Assembly (NCBI GenBank): GCA_030762935.1
Contig: CM060890.1
Coordinates: 60,886,765-60,950,764, forward strand
Direction of reading: 5' to 3'
Length of the DNA stretch: 64,000 nt
Source of the DNA: Hymenopus coronatus
Taxonomy: Eukaryota; Arthropoda; Insecta; Mantodea; Hymenopodidae
This document shows, in pieces, positions 48,045 to 58,463 of the stretch. The translations under genes and the position numbers were made by a program. A model generated the notes under the pieces. The model had not been told where the DNA came from. It saw only the letters and a program-made list of their open reading frames with translations, and did no database searches. Position 1 is the first letter of the stretch; each line of letters begins with the position of its first letter.

Positions 48045-49217
48045 ACGGGGTGGGACAGAGCAATCAGACGCATTTCAATTGCCATTTGCACATGGAATAT
48101 AACAGAAAAAGAAAGCAGCATTAACTTTATTGTCAAAGTAAAATGATGGTATTTCAGTTTCAATAGAGTAGCACAACACCATGCTTGTGTTGTAGAAACA
48201 TATTTCAAAAGTGTAGATTCTGTTTCCACAACTCATCTACTTTAAAGGGGTTTAATGTTCCACATCAAGGTGCTGTTTCTAGTCTGTGGATTAAAACACG
48301 AGTATATAAAACGGTATCTACACTAATGGAGAAACTACTTATATCATTTTGGATAGTACAAACACCAGAGAGTACTGAAAAAATATGGAGAGCTGTTACT
48401 AGAAGTCGGTCTGCAAGGAGACTAGGTTTGCCATTGCGAAGTGTTCACAGAATGCCTCACTATGATTTATGGTTCCACCCTTACTAAATTATGATTAAAG
48501 GAAAGTATTTTAAAAGAGGTGGAATTGTTACTTCTTCCTACGGAAGAGACCTCAATTTTCTGATGACTGACGAAACACGCTTTCACTTAACAGCAAGTTT
48601 TAATAACTAAAACTTCACTTATTAGACCCTAGAAAACCGCAGATCAATTCTCTGACAAACACTTCACTGAGAAATAGTTGTGATATGGTGTAGGATGTGA
48701 ATGATAGGGAGGATAACAATGGTACACCTATAAGTGTTACATCAGATTCTTAAATAGATATGACATGACCACAAAGAAGAGCAATTCAGATTAATTTTAT
48801 ATACACCACAGGATGAAATCAACTCTCTTACAAGGAGAACAACAATTAATCTACCGTATATAAGTTTCTCCAGGCATATGCTGCAAAATGGTAACGTGTA
48901 GTGGGCAGCGCTTTCACCCGATTTGACAGTTGTAACTATTCTCTGTAAGATTTCTTTGAGAGTAGAGTTTATGCCCAAAATCTGGAAACATCAATGCTTA
49001 AACTAGGATATTTCGTAGGAAATTCGTGCATAATTCATAGAGAAATGAGAAAGACTCGCTGTTTGAGATGTGAGAGCTGGAAAAAGGCATTTCTTTGACA
49101 CAATCTTCAAAATGGCGTGAAATATAGTAAATAGTATCATAAAACATATTTCATTAAATTACATTTTAATTGAGTTATTTCAGTTTAAAAATCGTCAGGT
49201 TCATCTGCCCCACCCTG
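48045..49217 (+). mobile_element. Mariner-type element, near full length, dead
   Basis: The imperfect inverted ends are GGGGTGGGACAGAGCAATCA at 48047 and, read on the opposite strand from 49217, CAGGGTGGGGCAGATGAACC. A TA dinucleotide lies at or close to each border, as expected for Tc1/mariner targets. The length of 1.17 kb is a little short for the group. A degenerate transposase lies inside on the plus strand. Confidence 0.75.
48185..49110 (+). pseudogene. Mariner-superfamily transposase, multiply frameshifted
   Basis: Recognisable pieces in order: RSARRLGLPLRSVHRMPHYD (DNA-binding part, ends HPY), FLMTDETRFHLTASFNN (first catalytic Asp, 48557 region), EDNNGTPISVTSDS (second Asp region, 48715), and ARSPDLTV...SL..FFESRVYAQ (third catalytic residue region, 48915). 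Stops and shifts separate the pieces. This order is typical of arthropod transposases with a DET.FHL motif. It cannot encode a functional enzyme. Confidence 0.75.
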
Positions 49218-49224
49218 TACTTTT

Positions 49225-50580
49225 CTACGATTGCATGAAACTTGCATTTAACTCGTCCATTATGTAAAGTATAATTCACTGGTATTATACCTGATTGACT
49301 CTCTGTGCCACTTGAATCCACTTTTGCCATACAAAACAGGCGAAAACAGTTGCCGAATTTAAATACATTATTTAAAAGAATTGGTTTTCTGCGGAAGAAT
49401 AGAAGTCTCATTCACGTTGTCTCTTAAATATAGAAAACCTTTTGCATTTTATTTTGTTAAAATTGTCTGTATTTGCTCCCGAGCAGAGCTAACGATACGA
49501 CCGTTATAAAAATCAATTGTGTGAGATATTAAGGAATGAATATATTGGGATTATTCTAGGATTGTTGTTGCTATGTTATGTTACTGTTTCTTCCTTGGTT
49601 AGTTCTTCAGCATTTAAAGTTTTTATTTCTCTTGCTACAGCTCATCCTAAGAATGCTTTCAGAGCTGTAACCAAAATGGCCATAACAGGAGTTGATATGA
49701 GGTCACCACTCTCGATAAAGCTTTTCCCCATTGCTTTCATTATTCTGTCAGTTTGGTAGGTCAGACTAGCAGCTCTAAATCACACATCCCTGGGGTGAAT
49801 AACCACTGCGCATCCCATCTTCCCTTCAACTCTCCTAAACCCTTAATCCCTGTGAAACCGTGGAATACTTAAGAAAATTACAATTTTGTAAGCCTTCGAG
49901 AGGATGTAAAAGCTTTGAAATCCCTAAATTAAAGCAGGAAGCCAAAACTCATTAATTTAAAAAATTGTTTGTGTAACTATCCGCCCAGGAGAAGGGGGAG
50001 AACGATGAACTTTCTGATGAAATTGCATGTTGAAGAGCATTCAGTGCAAACCTCCAACTTTCATTATTCAAAGCAGGTGTAAATTATACAATACACTTTA
50101 ATAATGCTGTTATCTAGTCTGTTCCATTGAACTTACGCGAGCAATTTAAACAAAAAAAAGTGGACACACAAAAATGCTATTAATTAACAGTTATAATTGA
50201 GAAATACATATGATAAATATTATATAATCCTGGTCTTTCACTTAGGTTTAATGGAGCGCTTCAGTTTCAATTTATTGCGATATTTTATTCGTAATAATAA
50301 TAACAACAACAACAATAATAATAATAAAAATAAAACATACCAAGTCTTAATACATTTTTAATGTTGCGTGTTGTTTAAATGTTAAACTTATTGTAAAAGG
50401 AAACTAGCAATTAACTGAATGCACGATTGATAACACTAAGTTATCTTTTATCTTCATTTTCATTCAGCGTAACTATTCTTCATTCTTCTCTTACTATTAA
50501 TCTAAATGTAATTAACTTAGCGCTGTTTGACGGTGACCTTAAAGAAAAGATTCAGTTAAATGAAATGGTGTTTTATTTAT
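49225..50580. other. Anonymous intergenic DNA
   Basis: No gene is supported; the 80-codon frame at 49517-49759 has no ATG start. An (AAT/AAC) trinucleotide patch lies at 50295-50332. Confidence 0.55.
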
Positions 50581-50584
50581 GGAC

Positions 50585-50846
50585 GCTCTTTAACTGCTGT
50601 GTTTTTCAGCGTCCCATTTTACACTGGGTGTGAAAAACGCTTAAATTTGCTCAGAGGCCTCTCTGAGGATTGAGGTTCTTGTATGTGGCGTAAATCTACG
50701 ACACAGGACCTACGGCTTTATTTCCCTTCCAAAGGAAGCCGTGCTAAGGAGTTTTAAGCCCGGAAAAATCCATCGTCCGCCGTGTTTGAACCCGCGAACT
50801 TGGGTATATGAAGTTAGCATGTTAACCACTATACCACGGAGGGTGA
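50585..50846 (-). repeat. SINE S2, full copy
   Basis: Minus strand: CCTCCGTGGTATAGTGGTTA, CGCGGGTTCAAACACGG (A and B boxes), CGGCTTCCTTTGGAAGGGAA, then AGGCCTCTGAGCAAATT and the AAACACAGCAGTTAAAGAG end. It is collinear with the 39.2 kb copy. Confidence 0.8.
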
Positions 50847-50901
50847 CGAAATGCAGTTAATATCGTTACTCCAAAATGATATTCATTCATTTAACTATCC
50901 T

Positions 50902-51680
50902 TTTTTTTTTTTTTTTTTTTTAATAAATCTTATGTTTAATATTCTCACGTCTCTCTCTACCTAGTCTGCAACAAACTGTTCTTACAATAGTTTAATCTTC
51001 ATGCTAACTGAAATAAATCATTTCCAGCAAATAGGTTTTTCTATACATTTTCAAGGAGAATAAGGGAATATATTTAATAAAGCAATACACAAGTATTTTA
51101 TGAGTGGGTCGCTGTATGAAAATCCGATTGCAACGAAAAGAATAATTACTTTACATTTAAGAAACGTGCAAATGCTGGGACATTTAACCAATGACAACAA
51201 TAATTGAAAATGATCAATCCTCTCCCCCCAAATAATATTTAGCAAAATGAAGAGTAATTCAAAGGATTTTCCCAGACTTTTCAATTTATATATATTTATG
51301 ATAAATGGAATGCTTATATATACATTTCATTTATCATGAAAGTATCTTAAACATGTTACATTTTAACCAAAAGTGTTAAGAGTAACTTTTTAGAAAAACA
51401 TTTTTATGAAACGTAGTTTTAGGTCGGGAGGATTCTTCACAATCTTTGTAGTATCTTGGAAAATTCACAACTTAAAATCAATTTTGGTAATTAACCGCTT
51501 TTCATTTTTGAGTCATGCTGTTAACGGACACACATACACACAAACACACATACACATATGAGCCTTTTTCTAAGAATATTTTTGGGAGAAACCTCATTTC
51601 ATATATTCCCTTCAAATCTCGACATCGAAATTTTGGGTGAAATACAACATTCACTCTTCTTACTATACGTAGTAGGGTAA
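50902..51680 (-). repeat. REP, minus copy preceded by a T run
   Basis: A 21-nt T run at 50902-50922 precedes REP, which starts near CTCTCTCTACCTAGTC (50948) and reaches ACTATACGTAGTAGGGTAACT. The AC tract at 51528-51557 is interrupted (ACACATACACACAAACACAC). Confidence 0.75.
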
Positions 51681-51861
51681 CTAAAATTGCTTAAACTTAA
51701 ACCGTTTGAAATAAACATATTAAATAAACATATTAAATAAACATACGTATTAAATAATCATATTTAATGTTATCATCATATCTTATTAGATTAACATGCA
51801 GTAAGTATAGATTTATTACCATGCCCGATTATCAAAGAGAGCTACAATTTTACTTTTTTCT

Positions 51862-52040
51862 CTCCGCGGCCTGAAGGTAACATGCAAGCCTCTGGTTCCC
51901 AAGGTTACGGGCTCAAACCCAACGGAGCGCTATGGCATTTTTCGGGGGTAAAAAGCTTTAGCATGGCTTCCTTCGGAACGGAAGTAAAGCCGCTGGTCCC
52001 GTGTCGTACTGCACGTAAAAGAACCTGTCTGATAAATGGA
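51862..52040 (+). repeat. SINE S2, divergent head
   Basis: CTCCGCGGCCTGAAGGTAAC and GGTTACGGGCTCAAACCC replace the usual boxes. ATGGCTTCCTTCGGAACGG and CCGCTGGTCCCGTGTCGTAC identify it. Confidence 0.75.
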
Positions 52041-52044
52041 GCTT

Positions 52045-52680
52045 GGTTTTGATTCCGAAGCGCACACAGAGCAGTCAGCGATATAAAGAGAGGGTAGTAG
52101 GAAGACGTTTGTAGCGGAAACACGAACACGTTGAGGAATAAACTCTTCCAAAAGTTATTACATATATTGACATTATAGGCATCGTTATAATTCATAAAGT
52201 AACGCAATAAAGCAACTATTTAATAATATGATTAGTAAATAAAACACCTTATACTTTTACAAATAAAAGTAAAATGCTTTATACAAAAAAGTCAGGATAA
52301 TAATATGTAGAGCGTTGAAAAGACAATGAACACAAATCAACCAAACTCATTTAGAATTCATTGCAGTGAATTACAAGATACATCTTCACTGTATCAGAAG
52401 AAAAGGCCCACTTCCTGTCACTCTAAGTATGCTTGAATCATCCACAAGTTTGTTCAGTGTTTAACGGCTACCGTTTTATATTTTCGACATATTTAATTTG
52501 CGCTCTCTTACAGTGTTTTCACTGCTTTATCTACTAACAGGAACTGAACGAAGCCAAGCAGAGCAATGCTAGATAGTGCAACACGTTTCAAAAAGGGCTG
52601 TTGAGACCACGCTACTCCATCACGAAATAGTTAAGTAAAGTGTGCACCGAACCTTAATCCGGCAATTTCGTGACTCCGCA
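52045..52680. other. Intergenic DNA, unassigned
   Basis: Nothing recognisable except a short TTCGTGACTCCGC motif near 52668 that also occurs in the S1-like copy at 22.84 kb. Confidence 0.45.
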
Positions 52681-52684
52681 ACGA

Positions 52685-52790
52685 GCGCTACTAATAAAGA
52701 GGCCTGTGAGCTAAATTAAGCGGTCTTAAGCACCTAATATGGAATGTGACGCTAAAAACTGCAACACTTAAAGAACGTCCATATAAAAAA
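52685..52790 (+). repeat. SINE S2, 3' tail only
   Basis: AGAGGCCTGTGAGCTAAATT, GGAATGTGACGCTAAAAACT and AAAGAACGTCC match the S2 tail at 39.36-39.44 kb. Confidence 0.65.
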
Positions 52791-52794
52791 GAAG

Positions 52795-53415
52795 CGTTAT
52801 TTCATAATATTCCTCAATACAAATTAGATTATTGTAAGTAACATGAGAATGCAAAGAAAAGTAATATATACGCAGAAATAAATAAACGTTTATTGATTTG
52901 TAGTAGTGTAGTATTTCCTCTACCCAATGGCATTTACTTTAAGATTTTACTAATTTTTCGCATTCGGTTTATTACTCCAAATACTTTCTCTAATTGTTAT
53001 AAATATTAGCCAGCAGTTACACAAAGGTATAAAGAAAGCTAAGCAAAGAGTAAATTCTTTAAAAGAGAGCTCATTATATTAGTATTATTTTAATGAAATT
53101 AGAGAAATAAAAGTATGTGCATTAACACTTCAAATGAACAGCATAAAATATCAGCATTTTGAAATAAAAATCTCAATATTTCGGTTAAAGTAAATTCTAA
53201 AAACAATTTTTTATAAACTATGTGCTTCTATAAAAATTACTTGAGTAAGTTTCTGTGTACTATGGGATATTTAGTAAGGATGAAAAGTATTGTAGTCAAA
53301 TATTTCCGTATAATTTCTTGTGTATTAAAAATAAGCTTCTGTAAACATCGTTCGGAAAAATGCAATATTAATGCGTAAGTACAAGTTTTCAAAAATCTGA
53401 TGAGGTCCACTCAGA
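52795..53415. other. Anonymous AT-rich intergenic DNA
   Basis: No gene or family repeat was seen. Confidence 0.6.
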
Positions 53416-53418
53416 GAC

Positions 53419-54160
53419 ATTTTCTCTACAAATCTTTGTTGCAAAAGATTATTCCTTTACCTACATCGTGGTAAATGAGATAAACATTAGCAGAAATGGT
53501 TGTAATAGTTCCTTCTAACACAGGGAAATAGGGAAATACACTGACTAAAGCGATATTAAACCTTTTAAAAACAAATCCCTATGTAAAACCATTAAAATTA
53601 GGTTTGCTTGCACGGCCAGGAGTAAAACAAAACAAATGAAGCGAAATGTGACTTTCCGTTGGAAAAAATATTAAATACTTAAAATTGGAACCAATAACAA
53701 GAAATGGCTTGGAACTAGTTAAGTCTACAAAAACGTTTATGATATAAATTATGTGTTTAGAGTAGATCTAGATTTTTTTCTACCTCTTTTGGTTTTCCAC
53801 TTCCGCAAAATTCATCCAGAATGAAGAGACCTTCTGAGGCTATTCCTAAAAAATTCAAAATATAAATTTTATTTTTCATGTAAATATCTTTAATATACGA
53901 TATTTAATCAAAATCTTTTGAACTATTTTTGAGAAAAAAAGTTCTCAAAACTTTTTACATTTAAAGTATGGTTTGGTATGTGGGGATATTCTTGAAAATC
54001 TTTGTATCGGATCCTTGGAAGATAAAATTAAATACCAAATTTGGTATCTGTCTTTTTGTTTTTGAGCACATATAGTCCTTTCTAAAACTCTTTTTTGAAT
54101 TCTCGACATCGAACTTTTGGGAAGAATGCCATACTTCCTGCACATAGCACGCATAAAATT
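53419..54160 (-). repeat. REP, minus copy with deleted AC region
   Basis: It runs from CATTTTCTCTACAAATC to the left terminus at GCACATAGCACGC. The stretch that normally holds the AC tract is reduced to GAGCACATATAGTCC, so the copy lacks a microsatellite. Confidence 0.75.
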
Positions 54161-54164
54161 ATTC

Positions 54165-55220
54165 TGATCAATTAAAGCAGGAAAGATAGTTAAATCTTTA
54201 AAAATATATATTTTTAAAATCTTCGTCTTACACCACGAAATTCATTTTGGTTTCTATTGAAACCTGGATATGAAATTTCTGGGCTAATTCAGTACTTCTC
54301 TCTTTAAATTCATTATAGAAAAACTTAAAGCAAGTTGAAAATATAAAGACAACCGTAAAACAAAAAGGGATTTACATCAATTGCAAAACAATGAACATAT
54401 TCTATTTTGTATATTTGCAAACAAAGCACGAACCCCAGTTTTCTTGCACTCGTGTGCAGTTGCTCTGGAAAACAAATGTCAAGTGTAGATGTTTCCAGTT
54501 GTGGAGAGACAACTGCGCATCGGTGCTATCTCCGTTAATGAACTCTTTAGCATTTTATCTCGAGGAAGAATGAAAATGCGGAATATAGAGCAGTATATTG
54601 CAGTGCTAAATGAATACCACTGCATGTAATTCTACTAGTTTTTCCCTGGAAGCTGTTTCCCTTTGTATGAAAGGTAATTAGCAACATCAGCGGATGCCTC
54701 GTAAACAGAATTTCATTTTACCCTTCCAGTGAAGATTCCACCTCAGTAGATTATACGCCGTACAACCGAAGGTTAAGTTCACAAACATTTTTATTCCGAT
54801 ATATAATGTATATCGTTTTTCTATCTCTGAAATGTCCTTTGTGGCAGCTGTATCGGAAATTAATATTTTTCACGCCGTCAATATTATGATCAAGTAATTA
54901 AACATGTTTTCAAATGCAGGCTGATTTTTCAACTTCAAGCAGGGATATTGTACCATTATATTTTGCGTGTAACTAAAAAGAAAAACAATTCACGTATTGC
55001 TTATCTAGTTGCTTATTTCCGAGCGAAAAACTACTCCATTGCACACATAAATGAATGTTAAGAAAATTATCTTTTGATGTAAGCCCCAAAAAGCACAAAT
55101 AAATAAACAATTATGTGTATATGTGTCTACCTAAACATCCTTAAGGATTTTAAGCAAAGATGAAGAAAATCCTCTCTTGTTAAACAATCTATATTTCGTC
55201 TTTATTGTTCAGTTTTTCCA
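54165..55220. other. Intergenic DNA, unassigned
   Basis: 54.42-54.75 kb is slightly less AT-rich. No gene, SINE or REP is seen; a poor REP-like fragment may exist at 54.18-54.30 kb. Confidence 0.5.
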
Positions 55221-55224
55221 ATAA

Positions 55225-55455
55225 TTTTGATTAAATTATAATGAAATCGAGGAAAAACGGCCGCATTTAGCGAAAAAGACATCTTTTTTTCATCAAGACA
55301 ATAAACCAGTTCACACGTCCATTATCGCCATGACCGAAATCAATGAGTTAAATTTCAAATTGCTATCTCATGCACCCTATTCACAGGTTAGCTTCCTCTG
55401 ATTATTTTCTGTTTCGAAACTTGAAGAAATGACTTGGTGGTAGAAGATTTGCCAA
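55225..55455 (+). pseudogene. Mariner transposase fragment
   Basis: One frame reads EEKRPHLAKKTSFFHQDNKP, including the second catalytic Asp in HQDN, then ELNFKLLSHAPYS. After a shift, LASSDYFLFRNLKK and LGGRRFAK follow, which is the region of the third catalytic Asp. The order matches the C-terminal half of a mariner transposase of a different type from the 17 and 48 kb remnants. REP sequence follows directly, with no inverted end visible. Confidence 0.75.
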
Positions 55456-56010
55456 ACCCCGTCCTCCTCTATCCTTTCCATCAAAGATTTTTATACTTTT
55501 CTCAAAAATGGCTATAATTTTGATTAAATCAAATGTATTTGCATCATAAATAAAATCGTATTTAATAACTCCATGGCACGACAGCATAACCTCTGAAGTT
55601 GCATAACCTATAGACAAAACCTTCTTTACAACAAATGTAGATCTCTTTAAAATATATAATTTATGTAAAATTCACCGTTTTATAGAGCTAACGATTTCCG
55701 ATATATTTCTTGTTATTGGCTTTTAAATTTCCAATGCTTTTATTTTTCTGAAATGGGAAATGTTTATTCATGTTCTCATCCTGATCGTTCAAAGAAAAGG
55801 GAATATCAGTTGCGTCACATAGTTTTTAAAAGATTTACCTATCGTCTAAAGCATTTCCATATTTCCCTTCTATATATTGAGAAATAATTAAGTAAGAAAA
55901 CCATTATATAACGTCTATCTCGATTAGCATGAAGTAGAGAGAAGAATAAGTTTTTGTAAAAATAATTTGTTGCAGAATAGGTAAGAACGTTATTTGAATG
56001 AAACACATAA
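55456..56010 (+). repeat. REP, plus copy, left part missing
   Basis: The copy starts inside the family at the CCTTTCCATCAAAGATTTTT block and runs to TTTGAATGAAACACATAAG. It is followed after about 30 bp by a full minus copy. Confidence 0.75.
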
Positions 56011-56041
56011 GACTGAATTCATAAATCCATCACTGCACTAT

Positions 56042-56872
56042 GATTAAAAATCTGATGTGTTCCATTCACATGACTCTCTCTACATCACTGTAACACAGTA
56101 TTATTAAAAGTATATTCTTCTATATACGTGCTATATAATAATATAGATTAACATTAGTAGAAATTGTTTTGTTTCCTTCTAAGTAGAAAATAAGGGAATA
56201 CACTAGGCCAAAGAGTTAAATATTTTAAAAAATGATTACCAACCATATGGTTGAAATCCATTTCTATGCATGGCTAGGAGAAAAATCTGAGAACATTTTA
56301 AGTATTTTAAATCTGAAACAAATAACTTGAAATATCTCAGAAATTGTCAATTCCACGAAAAAACGTATGTCATAAATTGTGTTTTAACCAGATCTTTATT
56401 ATTTATGTAGTAAGCTTTTGTCTATATGTTACGGTTTACCAATTATACAAAATTCAGCAAAATTCATCCAGAATAAATAGTTCTTTAGAGGCCATTCCCA
56501 GAAAATTTAAGATATACGTTTTATTTCTCATGTAAATATGTTTAATAAAAATCGTTAAGTCATTTTTGAGCAAATCAAAAGTTTAAAAAAAATTTTTTTG
56601 TAAATATTTGGGTGAGATGATTTTTCTTTAAAGCTTCGTGTTGCAGCCCTGGAAGATACTAAACTTAAAAACCAAGTTTGGTATTTTTCTTTTGAATTAT
56701 CTTGTTCACAGACACACGGACACACATATACAGGGACTTTTTTCCATTTTCTTTTTTTTTGATACAAGGACCCCTAAAATTTATATTTCCCGTGAAATCT
56801 CGGTATCGAATTTTGGATGGAATACAATACTTCCTCTATACACTATCTACATAGTACGGGTAGAGAAAGTAA
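56042..56872 (-). repeat. REP, full-length minus copy
   Basis: It begins TAAAAATCTGATGTGTTCC, showing the right end complete, and finishes CATAGTACGGGTAGAGAAAGT. It is a good reference for both termini. Confidence 0.85.
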
Positions 56873-56874
56873 AC

Positions 56875-57395
56875 ATTTGAATTCCAATTGATCAGATGTG
56901 GCATAGTAATTATGACCATCCTATATAATGAAGTTCGTGACCAGCTTCAGATATATTCTTTAGTACAGCGACATCTTGTTTCAGTCTTTAGCTTCTTGAG
57001 AGAAGCTATCACGTACTAGGAACTGAAGAGACCTTCGAAAGCCCCGGAATATGAGCGAACAACCTCTCAGTGAGAATGAACCTAGCCATTTGTATGCTAA
57101 AAGCAAGGAGGCATCCAGGAAAGCCATTTCTGCAGAACCTATCTAGAGTCGAGGGAAACCACAGAGCGGCTGTTACAAAAGCTAACAAGACCGGCCTTAT
57201 CCAATATCCCACCTAAGTTTGTGATCACCAATTTCATAGCGGAACACGGAAATCTACATATCTGCTTCATGTAATATCATACATTTTCATGAAAAAGTTG
57301 ACCTACATTTCTTACCATCATCCACGTTAAAGAAGTAGATCTGCAGATTTATTTCTGTTGAAACATGCTCGTTTATAGTATTGTTAATAAAACCT
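56875..57395. other. Intergenic DNA, unassigned
   Basis: 56.95-57.21 kb is close to balanced composition. A 67-codon frame on the minus strand lacks an ATG start. No domain is seen. Confidence 0.45.
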
Positions 57396-57397
57396 GC

Positions 57398-58365
57398 GAT
57401 TTTTACTTTTTCTAGCACGTATGTACAATATATAAAAATTCGATGTCGAGATTTCGCCGGAAATATGTGTTTTGAGTAGGAAAAAAGTATTTTTAGAGAA
57501 AATTCGGTGTGTGTTGGAATATATATATATTAGGTGTATATGTGTCCGTGAACAGCATAGATCAAAAACGAAAAGGCCGTAAAATACCAAACTTGGTATT
57601 TACTTTTAGTATCTTCCAAAGATACAGGCATCTGACCCCTAGGCATTGGCTTGTAAGTCCAAGGGCATATCAATCCTACAATTACGGGGAGGGTCAGTTG
57701 ATTACGAAACGAATCGATCTTCCACAGATGATAGGAAGATTTTCCAGAAAAACTATCCTTCATGTGGAAATATTTTTGAAAATGTTGTTTTTATAAAAAA
57801 TGGCTCTAACGATTTTGTTCAAAATACCGTATATTAAAGATATTTACATTGAAAATAAAATGTATTTAATGACATTTTTTATACTGCTCGCTGCCGACGT
57901 TTCGCTGCAACTTATGTTGAGCTTCTTCCATGGGCCAGTGGCTCCATATAAGTTGCAGCGAAACGTCGATAGAGGGCAGCATAAAAAATGACGCGGACTA
58001 CACCGGAAACCTTAACCTCAATAGACTACAGCTGTGGAAGCCTGCAGATTTATCTCATTAAAACTTTTCTGAAATGATGTCATCTTTGTTCGTCTGCTTA
58101 ATGTTTACTCCTGGTAAGCAAAGAGAATGGAATTTCAATTGTTTCACACAGCGATCGGCTTTTAAAGGAACTGACTATCGATTTAGCTTAGTGTATATCC
58201 CTATTCCCTTCTGCTTACAAACAATCAAGTAATAAGACAAATTCTGCTAATGCTTATCTCGATTGACATGATGTAGATTAAAGAATATCTTCTGTAACAA
58301 AAGCGAGTTTGCGGATCAGTTAGAAAAAAGGCATGTGAATGGACTACATCAGATTTTATATATAG
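57398..58365 (+). repeat. REP, full-length plus copy with two insertions
   Basis: Starts TTTTTACTTTTTCTAGCACG and ends ATGTGAATGGACTACATCAG. About 110 bp of foreign sequence lies at about 57625-57735 (starts AGGCATCTGACCCCTAGGC). A hairpin element lies at about 57867-58045. Confidence 0.8.
57871..57991. mobile_element. Second type of hairpin element with GAAACG core
   Basis: Arms of about 50 nt (57871-57922 and 57941-57991) are inverted copies with a few mismatches around an 18-nt loop. Both arms contain GTTGCAGCGAAACGTCG in opposite senses. On the minus strand a GGAAGAAGC segment precedes an imperfect stem and GCGAAACGTC, again hammerhead-like. Its sequence is unrelated to the 41.5 kb hairpin except for this design. 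Extra non-REP sequence to about 58045 may belong to it. Confidence 0.6.
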
Positions 58366-58432
58366 TTATTTTATGTCAAAGAAAACTAGCTAGTAAACGA
58401 AAATTTGAAAGCTAGGGGCACATTATAATGAG

Positions 58433-58463
58433 GCCGCGCCATGGCCGAGTGGTTAGATACATA
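58433..58463 (+). repeat. SINE S1, 5' head, split from its body
   Basis: GCCGCGCCATGGCCGAGTGG and TTAGATA form a tRNA-Leu-like S1 head. The expected CTCGCC...GGTTCGATCCC continuation is 1.77 kb away at 60240. Confidence 0.75.

Noticed and set aside
270..58365. REP as a Helitron or an LTR element
   Set aside because: Copies do not end in CTRR with a terminal hairpin at the expected distance and have no direct terminal repeats or primer-binding site; class left open.
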